Below are positions 39,802 through 48,455 of a stretch of DNA of 64,000 nt, one piece after another. The stretch is from an uncultured Sulfurovum sp. (GTDB taxonomy: Bacteria > Campylobacterota > Campylobacteria > Campylobacterales > Sulfurovaceae), in NCBI GenBank assembly GCA_902727935.1, contig CACVAX010000043.1:1-64000 (forward strand), written 5' to 3'. Each line of letters opens with the position of its first letter. Positions within the stretch are counted from its first letter, which is position 1. The translations under genes and the position numbers were made by a program. Under the pieces are notes generated by a model. The model worked only from the letters and a program-made list of their open reading frames with translations. It did not search any database and had not been told where the DNA came from.

Positions 39802-40536
39802 ATGTCTATAATTGAAATAAAAAATCTTTCGTTTTCTTATGATAAACAAGTTATTTTAGAGAACATCAACCTTTCTGTTAAAGAGAATGATTTTCTCGCC
39901 ATCATTGGTCCCAACGGTGGAGGAAAATCTACTTTACTCAAACTTATTTTAGGTATCAACGCTGTAAAAAATGGAAGTATTCTAACTTTTGGAGAACTTC
40001 CGAAAAAAAACTTAGCCCATGTTGGGTATGTTCCTCAAAACACCAATGTCAATACAGATTTTCCAATTAAAGTAATTGAAGTCGTACTCATGGGTCATAT
40101 TGGTACAAAACGTCCTCTCTTTGGTTATGCTAATGAGGAAAAAATGTGTGCCATGGGTGCATTAGCCCAAGTAGGCATGGAAAAGTTTGCCAATGAGAAA
40201 ATTGGTTCACTCTCAGGAGGACAACGTCAACGAGTTATGATTGCACGTGCTTTATGTGCACATCCAAAAATTTTGATTTTAGATGAACCGACTGCGAGTG
40301 TTGATATTGAGGGGCAAAAACAGATTTATAAACTACTTGAATCACTCAACTCTTATATTACCATGATTGTGGTCAGTCATGATATTTCTGTCATTGTGCA
40401 ATATGCTAACAAGGTCGTACATATAAACAAAACCCTCTCCTCTCATGATGTCTCAACACTAAACCCTAAAGAAGATAACACTTCAACACACTTTTGTGAA
40501 GTTGAACTTTTCAATAAATTAAACGAAAATAAATAA
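39802..40536 (+). CDS. znuC: Zinc ABC transporter ATPase (ZnuC-like)
   Basis: The 244-residue ATPase shows Walker A GPNGGGKSTLLKLI, the Q-loop VGYVPQNTNV, signature LSGGQRQRVMIARAL, Walker B ILILDEPTASVD and the H-loop VVSHDISV. It powers metal import with the permease that follows after 16 nt. Confidence 0.92.
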   Translation: MSIIEIKNLSFSYDKQVILENINLSVKENDFLAIIGPNGGGKSTLLKLILGINAVKNGSILTFGELPKKNLAHVGYVPQNTNVNTDFPIKVIEVVLMGHIGTKRPLFGYANEEKMCAMGALAQVGMEKFANEKIGSLSGGQRQRVMIARALCAHPKILILDEPTASVDIEGQKQIYKLLESLNSYITMIVVSHDISVIVQYANKVVHINKTLSSHDVSTLNPKEDNTSTHFCEVELFNKLNENK

Positions 40537-40552
40537 ACCAAGGAACACCTCA

Positions 40553-41356
40553 ATGTTAGAAGCACTCTCCTATGACTTCATTCAAAATGCCCTCATCGCT
40601 GGACTATTAGTTTCCATGGCTTCTGGAATTATTGGCTCACTTATTGTCGTAAACAGAATGGTCTTTCTAGCAGGAGGTATTGCCCATACAGCCTATGGTG
40701 GAATAGGTGTGGCTGTCTATTTTTCTTTGCCCATTTTTCTAGGAGCTTCTATTTTTGCCGTTTTGGCTGCACTGCTTATTGCGTCCATTACCTTAAAACA
40801 CCGTGAGCGTATGGATACTTTCATTGGTCTTATGTGGGCTGTGGGTATGGCTGTGGGGGTTGTACTCATCGACATTACCCCTGGTTATCAAGCAGATTTC
40901 ATGTCTTATCTTTTTGGTTCTATCTTAGCTGTTTCACAATCAGACTTATGGTTTATGGGTGGGTTATTGGCTGTTATTATTATTATTATAATTTTTTGGT
41001 ATAGAGATATTTTAGCTGTTTCTTACGATAGTGAATATGCAAACCTAAGAGGCATAAATGTACCTTTTTTCTATACGCTCATCTTAATACTTTCAGCACT
41101 CACGGTGGTGGTTGCCATCAAAGTTGTGGGGCTTATTTTAGTCATTGCCCTACTTACTATTCCTGTTTATATTGCTGAAAGACTCTCCAATACACTTTTT
41201 TCTATGATGATTTTATCAGGTATTTTTTCATCTGTGTTCACCATCATGGGTTTATGGTTCTCTTATGAGTATGATATCTCTTCAGGTGCTTCCATCATTT
41301 TAATTTCGGCTGGTTCTTTATTTTTGTTTTTAGGAGTTCAAAGAGTATTAAAGTAA
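40553..41356 (+). CDS. znuB: Zinc ABC transporter permease (ZnuB-like)
   Basis: The 267-residue ABC-3 permease has eight or so membrane helices and the conserved stretch RMVFLAGGIAHTAYGGIGVAVY near residues 38-59, which is diagnostic of ZnuB/MntB proteins. It is the last gene of the zinc cluster. Its end overlaps the convergent ATPase gene by 9 nt. Confidence 0.92.
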   Translation: MLEALSYDFIQNALIAGLLVSMASGIIGSLIVVNRMVFLAGGIAHTAYGGIGVAVYFSLPIFLGASIFAVLAALLIASITLKHRERMDTFIGLMWAVGMAVGVVLIDITPGYQADFMSYLFGSILAVSQSDLWFMGGLLAVIIIIIIFWYRDILAVSYDSEYANLRGINVPFFYTLILILSALTVVVAIKVVGLILVIALLTIPVYIAERLSNTLFSMMILSGIFSSVFTIMGLWFSYEYDISSGASIILISAGSLFLFLGVQRVLK

Positions 41357-42559
41357 AAAAGCCAACGGAACAGCAAAAAGCTTTTCCGAAAAGCCCACAA
41401 TGTCTTCACCACTGTAAAAAACTATGCCTAAAATATCACGGCTACTGCGTTCTTGAAAATCTATAATATGTTTAAAATCTTCTTTTTTAACACTCTTAGA
41501 AGATTTTACCTCAATGGCTAAAATTTTTTCACCTTTTTTCACAATGAAATCTATCTCTTTTTTATCTGAAGTACGATAATAAAAAAACTCCATTACACTT
41601 TCTGAATAGTTAATATGTTTAAGCAATTCAGCAAAGACAAATGTTTCATACACATCACCTTTGTATCGTGATGATTCCAACTCATCTGCCGAACCAATAT
41701 TTAAAACATGACTGTTTATTCCTGAATCTGTTAAGTAAACCTTGGGAGACTTTATAAAACTCTTTCCAATATTTTCAAAATAGGGACGAAGCAGATGAAT
41801 TTGATACACTTTTTCTAAAAGAGAAAGATAATTATCTACCGTAACATTGGTCAATTTAGCATCATTAGCTATGTCTGATTTATTAAGGATATTAGCAGAC
41901 CTTGGAGCTAAAATATTAAAAAATCGTATAAAGTTATCTATGTCTCGTAATTCACCAATAGCACGTACATCGCGTTCAATATAGGTACTAATATAAGAAT
42001 TAATCCACATAAATCTATCTTTGTGACGAGGCATCTGTGTCGCTAGTGGGTAAGAACCTTCTAAAATGTACTGCGATACTTTTGAAGCATTCTTTTTATT
42101 ATAATCAAGCAATTCTGTCGGTATTGAAAAAAGTATGTCTACAATATTTGAATGGGGATCCTTGTTTCTCTCTTTTGCCGTAAAGGGATACATGGTAAGC
42201 TCAATAAGTCTACCTGCCAAAGAGTCATTGGCTTTATTCAGGTTTAAAACATTCGCTGAACCTGTTAATAAGAATTGACCATTTATTCTTTTTTTATCAA
42301 CAAAAAGTTTAATAGGTGTAAGCAGTTGAGGTACTTTTTGGATTTCATCAATGGTTACAGGCTTAATAACACGATCGACATAGCCTTGTGGATCATTAAT
42401 CGCAGCATCAAGCTGTGTAATATCATCCATCACGAGATATTTTCTATCAAGAGTTGAAACCAATGTACTTTTTCCTATCTGTCTCGCTCCTGCTATAAGA
42501 ACAACAGGTGAAATTTTTAGGGCATCTTTAATTTGGTTTTCAATGGTTCTCTTTAACAT
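41348..42559 (-). CDS. AAA ATPase with DUF4143 domain
   Basis: The 403-residue protein has Walker A GARQIGKSTLVSTL (about 24-37), Walker B-like PVTIDEIQKVPQLLTPI, sensor LTGSANVLNL and a C-terminal DUF4143 domain containing a PD-(D/E)xK-like core (KEIDFIVKKGEKILAIEVKSSK). Such proteins are common accessory genes in bacteria with an unclear role, often suspected in defence or mobile-element contexts. It is monocistronic and convergent with znuB. Confidence 0.85.
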   Translation of the reverse strand: MLKRTIENQIKDALKISPVVLIAGARQIGKSTLVSTLDRKYLVMDDITQLDAAINDPQGYVDRVIKPVTIDEIQKVPQLLTPIKLFVDKKRINGQFLLTGSANVLNLNKANDSLAGRLIELTMYPFTAKERNKDPHSNIVDILFSIPTELLDYNKKNASKVSQYILEGSYPLATQMPRHKDRFMWINSYISTYIERDVRAIGELRDIDNFIRFFNILAPRSANILNKSDIANDAKLTNVTVDNYLSLLEKVYQIHLLRPYFENIGKSFIKSPKVYLTDSGINSHVLNIGSADELESSRYKGDVYETFVFAELLKHINYSESVMEFFYYRTSDKKEIDFIVKKGEKILAIEVKSSKSVKKEDFKHIIDFQERSSRDILGIVFYSGEDIVGFSEKLFAVPLAFLL

Positions 42560-42634
42560 ATTAGCTCTTTACTATAAAAATATTACATAGTATACTATAC
42601 AAATTTAAAATAGTAAAGCATCAAAACCGAAATA

Positions 42635-43729
42635 CTAAGTAAACGGAGAGCTTCCAAAATCAGTATCTCTGTTGTCTATCTCTTGTTCTCTCAACTTGTC
42701 ATCTCTACGCTTCTTTTTCATCTTCATTTTTGCAAGTTGTCGCATGTCTTCAGTGGTATCACTCTCGTCCATAATTTCAACACCAAGTAAGGTTTCAACA
42801 CAATCTTCAAGTGTCAAAATTCCTTCTGTTTGATCATAAGAGTCTTTGACAATAAACATATGTTGTTTCTTCTTAATAAACATATCAAGTGCAATGGTTA
42901 CAGGAAGGTTTTCATAGATAACATGAATCCTATCTTGAATACTATTTAGCGTAACCATATCATCTTTTAGTGATTGTTGGAAGATCTTTTTGGTTAAAAC
43001 AATTCCTGTTACATCTTCAATGCTCTCATTGAAAACAGGTATACGTGAAAACTTAAAGATATCAGGTTGTGTTTCCATAATTTCTTTGATGGTCATTGTC
43101 CCCTCTAAAGCAAAAACAACCGAGCGTGGTGTTAAAATTTGATGTACCATCTTACCATCTAATTTTAATACATTTCCAATAAAATCCGATTCTTTTTGAT
43201 CAATAACACCCTCTCCTTCAGAGATAAGCATGCTTTCTAAAAGTTCATCTTTAGTAGTGGTTGTTCCTTCTTCACTCCCTTTAGAAATTCTGTTAGTTAC
43301 TAACAAAGTAGTCAAAATAATAGGATAAGTAAGCCAAACAAAAAATTGAATAATCTTAGCTGCCGTTGGGGCTAAAGACTTCCAGTAAATAGCCCCAATG
43401 GTTTTAGGAATAATTTCTGAAAAAAACAAAATGGCAAACGTTAATACAATGGAAACATACACCACAGCACCGTGACCAAAAAGTTCAGAAGCTTCAGCAC
43501 CCACAGCTGCTGCACCTAAAGTATTTGCAATGGTATTTAAAATTAAAATAGAAGCAATGGATTTGTTAATGTTTTCTTTATGCCAACGTAAAAGCTTTCC
43601 TGTTTTAGGACGCTCTTTTTCAAGAACAGATACATAAGACATTTGAACAGATAGCAAAACAGACTCAAGAATAGAACATAGGAAGGAAACACCTACCGAT
43701 AAAAAGAAGAAGAGTACAAGATAACTCAT
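42635..43729 (-). CDS. CNNM/CorC-type transporter protein (DUF21 plus CBS pair)
   Basis: The 364-residue protein has an N-terminal DUF21 domain with four membrane helices (about 1-140) and a CBS pair (about 180-310; LTPRSVVFALEGTMTI and EDVTGIVLTKKIF). It ends in a charged tail rather than the usual CorC_HlyC domain. The family exports Mg2+ or controls Mg2+ homeostasis. It is 22 nt downstream of mgtE, so both Mg2+ genes form one unit. Confidence 0.85.
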   Translation of the reverse strand: MSYLVLFFFLSVGVSFLCSILESVLLSVQMSYVSVLEKERPKTGKLLRWHKENINKSIASILILNTIANTLGAAAVGAEASELFGHGAVVYVSIVLTFAILFFSEIIPKTIGAIYWKSLAPTAAKIIQFFVWLTYPIILTTLLVTNRISKGSEEGTTTTKDELLESMLISEGEGVIDQKESDFIGNVLKLDGKMVHQILTPRSVVFALEGTMTIKEIMETQPDIFKFSRIPVFNESIEDVTGIVLTKKIFQQSLKDDMVTLNSIQDRIHVIYENLPVTIALDMFIKKKQHMFIVKDSYDQTEGILTLEDCVETLLGVEIMDESDTTEDMRQLAKMKMKKKRRDDKLREQEIDNRDTDFGSSPFT

Positions 43730-43751
43730 TTAGTGTAATAAACCTTTAAAA

Positions 43752-45077
43752 TTATAAAATAATGGTCGCAAGACCTAAAAAACTGAAAAAACCCACCACA
43801 TCGGTCACGGTTGTCAAAATAACAGTACTGCCAATGGCTGGATCAACGTTCATCTTTTCCAAAAATAGAGGAATGGTTGCACCAAAAAAACCAGCTAAAA
43901 GTAAGTTTATTAGCATGGAAAGTGCAATCACATATCCCAAATTGTTTACATCAAACCAAAATGATGCAATAACTCCGATGATTATAGCGAATAATAATCC
44001 ATTTAATAATGAAATACTCACTTCTTTAAAAATAATTCTCTTGGCATCACCAGAGGAAATATCTCCTAATGTTAATTGCCGTACCACGACGGTTAAAGTT
44101 TGCGTTCCAGCATTCCCTCCCATAGAAGCTACGATGGGCATTAAAATAGCCAATGCTACTATTTGGTCAAGAATGTCTGAAAAAAATCCAATAATAACTG
44201 AAGCAAGAATGGCTGTTAATAAATTGATACCTAACCAAGAGGCACGTTGTTTTCCAGCCTTTAAAATCTCTTCATCTTCTTCAACATCATCTTTTAGACC
44301 TGCTAGGTTATACATCTGTTCGGTTGCTTGTTCAGAAATAATATCATGAATATCATCCGAGGTAATACGTCCTATTAATTTCCCATCTTTTGTTACAACA
44401 GGCATCACAAAAAGGTCATACTCTTTAAAGGCATTCACCACTTCTTTGATGTTATCAGTATCAACAGCCACAATGGGTTCAAAACTCTCTTCTGACTCCT
44501 CAATATTTTGGGAAAAAGTCGTTGAAAAATCAAAAGTCAAGAGGTCATCTAAGTCTATACTGTAAAGTAGAATCGAGTTTTTAGCTGTGATAAAAAGATT
44601 ATGTACATTTTCTAATTCATGAGACTTTTTTAATTTAGAAAAGCGTTTAATAACCTCATCGACTCTTTCATCTTCCGTAGCTTTAAAGACTTCTACTTGC
44701 ATGTAAGAACCAGCTTCATTTTCAGCATAAGACTCCAAAAGCGTAATCTCTTTTTGGTCACGCTTATCAAGGTTGTCAAAAACTTCCGAGGCAATTGCTT
44801 CATCATGCTCTTTAAGCTCTTGCATAAAGTCAACTTGGTCATCACTCTCTAGTTCTTTAACGGCTTCAGTTAAATCTTCTACATGAAGTGACTCCACCAT
44901 GTTGTCAAAATATCGGTCAGGTAATTCAAGGGCAACGTCCCCTAAAATATCTTTAGGAATTAATTGAATGGCTTCAGAGAATTTCTCTTTATCATACTGT
45001 TTTAAGATATTTACAATTTCAGAAAAATGAACTTCATCATTTTTATGTAATTCTAAATACGTTTCTATTTCATCCAT
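43752..45077 (-). CDS. mgtE: Magnesium transporter MgtE
   Basis: The 441-residue channel has the cytosolic N domain (1-125), a CBS pair (about 130-255, FVMPVVTKDGKLIGRITSDDIHDII), a connecting helix and five membrane helices (about 280-440). The pore-lining region is PIVASMGGNAGTQTLTVVVRQL and the Mg site lies near GSTVILTTVTDVVGF. The domain layout and length are standard. A minus-strand TATAAT at 45121-45126 is its likely promoter. Confidence 0.94.
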   Translation of the reverse strand: MDEIETYLELHKNDEVHFSEIVNILKQYDKEKFSEAIQLIPKDILGDVALELPDRYFDNMVESLHVEDLTEAVKELESDDQVDFMQELKEHDEAIASEVFDNLDKRDQKEITLLESYAENEAGSYMQVEVFKATEDERVDEVIKRFSKLKKSHELENVHNLFITAKNSILLYSIDLDDLLTFDFSTTFSQNIEESEESFEPIVAVDTDNIKEVVNAFKEYDLFVMPVVTKDGKLIGRITSDDIHDIISEQATEQMYNLAGLKDDVEEDEEILKAGKQRASWLGINLLTAILASVIIGFFSDILDQIVALAILMPIVASMGGNAGTQTLTVVVRQLTLGDISSGDAKRIIFKEVSISLLNGLLFAIIIGVIASFWFDVNNLGYVIALSMLINLLLAGFFGATIPLFLEKMNVDPAIGSTVILTTVTDVVGFFSFLGLATIIL

Positions 45078-45120
45078 ACTGTCACATCCTTTACTAAAAA
45101 TTAAATTAAATTTTTGTCAA

Positions 45121-45126
45121 ATTATA
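45121..45126 (-). promoter_or_regulatory. -10 box for mgtE
   Basis: The minus strand reads TATAAT 43 nt before the mgtE start. No M-box riboswitch was recognised. Confidence 0.45.
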
Positions 45127-45166
45127 GCAAAGAAAATCTCTAAAAGTCTCTATTTTACACGCTTTT

Positions 45167-45520
45167 TTAACGTGTATAAATGGTTTCAGGAAGCGAAGAT
45201 ATACGACAAGTTGAATATTCTGACACACTTTTAGAAGCCCAGTGTATTGGTTTTTTACGCAGATTCATTATGGCAACAACAATCAACACCTTATCAATCG
45301 ACTGATACATAATGGCATAAGGAAAACTTCTTAATAAACACTTCCGTGTCTTGTGGGTGTTTTTAGGATAACTAGCAGGGTAAGCTTGAATAAGTTCCAA
45401 CATTTTTTTTATCTCTTCAATAAATCGATGTCCTTGATTTTCTTGTTGATACTCTAAAGCTTCATAAATATCATCCAGTTCATTTTGGGCAAGTGCTAAA
45501 AATTTAACTTCTTTCATCAA
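45167..45520 (-). CDS. RelE/ParE-family toxin
   Basis: This 117-residue protein has the ParE pattern: KEVKFLALAQNELDDIYEAL, then a helix with FIEEIKKMLELIQAYP, a basic KTRKCLLRSFPYAIMYQ strand, and IVVAIMNLRKKPIHW. It is directly downstream of its antitoxin, with stop and start adjacent. ParE toxins poison gyrase and RelE toxins cut mRNA; the branch cannot be told. The stop codon region is followed by extra residues compared with shorter homologues. Confidence 0.82.
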   Translation of the reverse strand: MMKEVKFLALAQNELDDIYEALEYQQENQGHRFIEEIKKMLELIQAYPASYPKNTHKTRKCLLRSFPYAIMYQSIDKVLIVVAIMNLRKKPIHWASKSVSEYSTCRISSLPETIYTR

Positions 45521-45727
45521 CTAACACTTATACTTTGCAAAAGTTGTTTCTTCGTCAATGCTAGGAAGGTTCCCTTTGTTATAAGTGATCAAACGCTCTT
45601 CTACTTCATCGTTCCAAACTTTTTCCACTCCTTTGTTCACAGGGTAAACCGAAGCCAAAAGTGCATCTATAAGTTGTAATTTTTCACTAGATTCAAGTGC
45701 TAAGGCTTCTAATAATATCTTATCCAT
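45521..45727 (-). CDS. Addiction-module antitoxin (TIGR02574-like)
   Basis: Starting at MDKILLEALALESSEKLQLIDALLASV, the 68-residue protein has the helix pattern of the addiction module component family, which pairs with ParE/RelE-type toxins. The start at 45742 would add five residues, but MDKI is the usual opening. It is immediately upstream of the toxin. It lies between mgtE and the CRISPR array. Confidence 0.78.
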   Translation of the reverse strand: MDKILLEALALESSEKLQLIDALLASVYPVNKGVEKVWNDEVEERLITYNKGNLPSIDEETTFAKYKC

Positions 45728-45828
45728 ATTCACCATCACCATCCTTTTAATCTTTTTGAAATTATAACATGTTCTCTTCAGCTTATTCTTGATGAATGAA
45801 ATACAATAAAGTAAAGGTCTTAATTATT

Positions 45829-47682
45829 AATAATTTTCTTTTCCCCAACTCATAGGTTGGGGTATACAACTTACAATAAAGTAAGTGTCCATTCAGGACT
45901 TTAGTCTTGAAATAACTCCCCAACTCATAGGTTGGGGTATAAATGGTAGCATTAACATCACCTGAGTATGAAAGTCTTGAAATAACTCCCCAACTCATAG
46001 GTTGGGGTATCTAACAGCAATAACAATAAAAACAATGAATTTAGTCTTGAAATAACTCCCCAACTCATAGGTTGGGGTATGCAAGACAGGCAATTAGAAG
46101 TACAACAACAATCCCATGTCTTGAAATAACTCCCCAACTCATAGGTTGGGGTATCAGATAGGTACATACACCTTAAAGAAGTAAAAGAGTCTTGAAATAA
46201 CTCCCCAACTCATAGGTTGGGGTATCAAAACATCCATACATTTAGGGCTTATTTTCATGCTCTGTCTTGAAATAACTCCCCAACTCATAGGTTGGGGTAT
46301 CCAGACAATCAATATAGAAGTGACTTAATAGTCCGTCTTGAAATAACTCCCCAACTCATAGGTTGGGGTATCACTTTAAAAGAGTCTCTTTTATTATTCG
46401 CAAATAGTGGTCTTGAAATAACTCCCCAACTCATAGGTTGGGGTATGGAGTAGTGGATATAGACATTGTAGACGGGTTCTTGTCTTGAAATAACTCCCCA
46501 ACTCATAGGTTGGGGTATATGTATCTAGGTTCGAATTTAAAAAGTGTTATAGACGGTCTTGAAATAACTCCCCAACTCATAGGTTGGGGTATTATTAGAC
46601 AATCCAAAAGATAACAGAGAGTTAAGTCTTGAAATAACTCCCCAACTCATAGGTTGGGGTATGTCTTGAAAGAGACATTATATAAAGAAGATCACAAGGC
46701 GTCTTGAAATAACTCCCCAACTCATAGGTTGGGGTATGTATCTTCATATGAATAAGTCTATGTTGAATATATTGTCTTGAAATAACTCCCCAACTCATAG
46801 GTTGGGGTATGAAGCAGACCACTATGGCTTCTATTTTAAAACTGCGTCTTGAAATAACTCCCCAACTCATAGGTTGGGGTATGTCTTGAAAGAGACATTA
46901 TATAAAGAAGATCACAAGGCGTCTTGAAATAACTCCCCAACTCATAGGTTGGGGTATGTAATGGCAAAGTCATAAACGCCAACACCAAGTCGTCTTGAAA
47001 TAACTCCCCAACTCATAGGTTGGGGTATATAGATGGGAAGCAAATGGTAGTGGAGCAAGAGCGTTGTCTTGAAATAACTCCCCAACTCATAGGTTGGGGT
47101 ATAAAAGGAAAAGCTTGGGTTAAGGATTCATAAAGTGTCGTCTTGAAATAACTCCCCAACTCATAGGTTGGGGTATCGTTAACTACTGAGTTAGACATCT
47201 GGAGCATTAAAGGTCTTGAAATAACTCCCCAACTCATAGGTTGGGGTATACTTATGGTAACAGTTACAAGTTTATCAGCATATGGTCTTGAAATAACTCC
47301 CCAACTCATAGGTTGGGGTATTACTGTCGCTAGGGCAATATGTAAGTGCAATGGCGTCTTGAAATAACTCCCCAACTCATAGGTTGGGGTATTTATATAA
47401 AAGGAAGGGGTTTGGGAAACCAACTTCGTCTTGAAATAACTCCCCAACTCATAGGTTGGGGTATGCTATGGACAAAGTAATTGTAAGAACACCATTTGAC
47501 GTCTTGAAATAACTCCCCAACTCATAGGTTGGGGTATCAAAGCAATGAATAGTAGTGAAACAGGGGAAGATTGTCTTGAAATAACTCCCCAACTCATAGG
47601 TTGGGGTATATATATTCAGGATAGGGTACTCCGTCATTTCTCTCGGTCTTGAAATAACTCCCCAACTCATAGGTTGGGGTAT
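45829..47682 (-). CRISPR. CRISPR array, 26 repeats of 37 nt, 25 spacers
   Basis: The plus-strand repeat starts GTCTTGAAATAACTCCCC and ends GGTTGGGGTAT. Its core CCCCAAC-TCATAG-GTTGGGG is a 7-bp stem. Twenty-five copies look identical; the copy at 45829-45865 keeps only its last 23 bases and is the degenerate trailer end. Spacers are 33-38 nt. Because cas genes lie on the minus strand and the degenerate copy is at the left, the array should be read on the minus strand from a leader at 47683-48170. The mature crRNA 5' tag would then be TTCAAGAC. One spacer occurs twice (46663-46700 and 46883-46920). Short frames in this region are repeat artefacts. Confidence 0.98.
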
Positions 47683-48170
47683 GGTAGTAATTTAGGGCTT
47701 TGCTTGGTGGTTAAGCTTTAAAAGTAAAAAAAACAATGAAAACTTAAATACCAGTAAAACCCTAAAAACTGGGGTAAAAGAACAATTTTAGACTAAAAAA
47801 GCGTAAAAAGTTTGCAAACCTATACTCATTTATGTGTCGGTTTGTAGTAAAACTATAGCCTAAAAGCCATGAAACCCCCATGAAACAATGGTTTTAGTTT
47901 TAAAAAAAGTTCGCAAACCTATGCTAGTAAAAATAAGTAAGGGTAGGTTTCCTAATTTTAAGTGAACTTTCAGTTTCGGAATGCCCGAAAAACAATGCTT
48001 TGAAACTTAAGAAAAACTAAAAGTTCGCAAACCTCTTTAAAATTTGAAAAAAAATGAGGTTTGCGAACTTTTTGAACTCATAACAAAAGATTATAAGTCC
48101 GAGAAATAGGCATTTGGTGTTTTTAAAAAGTTCGCAAATCGTTTTGGGACGAAAATGAAGCTAAAACAGT
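47683..48170 (-). promoter_or_regulatory. CRISPR leader with iterated motif
   Basis: This 488-nt gene-free stretch between cas2 and the first repeat is AT-rich. On the minus strand it holds four copies of a motif close to AGGTTTGCGAACTTTTT (plus-strand positions near 47809-47823, 47908-47922, 48022-48035 and 48129-48140), spaced 99, 114 and 107 nt apart. One opposite copy at 48056-48073 makes a long inverted repeat with the third. These may be binding sites or a repeated structural unit for leader function or array transcription. Confidence 0.7.
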
Positions 48171-48455
48171 TTAAAAAAAGTAAACAGCACTCTCTTCAAA
48201 AGGAGGTGGTTCGTCTCCTAAACTCCATGACTTTTCCACACAACTTTGACACACATGGTAAAAACGCAATGAATCATATTTGCCATCTAACTCTTTTAAA
48301 AGCTCTTGCTCCAACGCTTTGAGTTGGGCTTTAGACTTTACTTGAACTTCAAAAACAGAGTAATTCACCCTTTTTCCAAAAGCTTCGAGTACCTCCCCTA
48401 CTTTTCGTCGTCGTTTGTTGTCCGATATATCATAAGCCACCACATAATATGCCAT
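48171..48455 (-). CDS. cas2: CRISPR-associated protein Cas2
   Basis: Cas2 dimer bridges two Cas1 dimers in the spacer integration complex. The 94-residue protein begins MAYYVVAYDISDNKRRRKVG with the conserved Asp after the first strand, then NYSVFEVQVKSKAQL and SLRFYHVCQSC. Its ATG overlaps the RT-Cas1 stop as TAATG, so synthesis is coupled. It is the last cas gene before the leader. Confidence 0.96.
   Translation of the reverse strand: MAYYVVAYDISDNKRRRKVGEVLEAFGKRVNYSVFEVQVKSKAQLKALEQELLKELDGKYDSLRFYHVCQSCVEKSWSLGDEPPPFEESAVYFF

Noticed and set aside
43762-44349. 195-codon plus-strand frame inside mgtE
   Set aside because: Antisense shadow of mgtE with no ribosome site or family resemblance.
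45783-47670. Several short minus-strand frames with repeated TPTYELGSYFKT or PQPMSWGVISR peptides
   Set aside because: They are translations of the CRISPR repeat in different frames, not genes.
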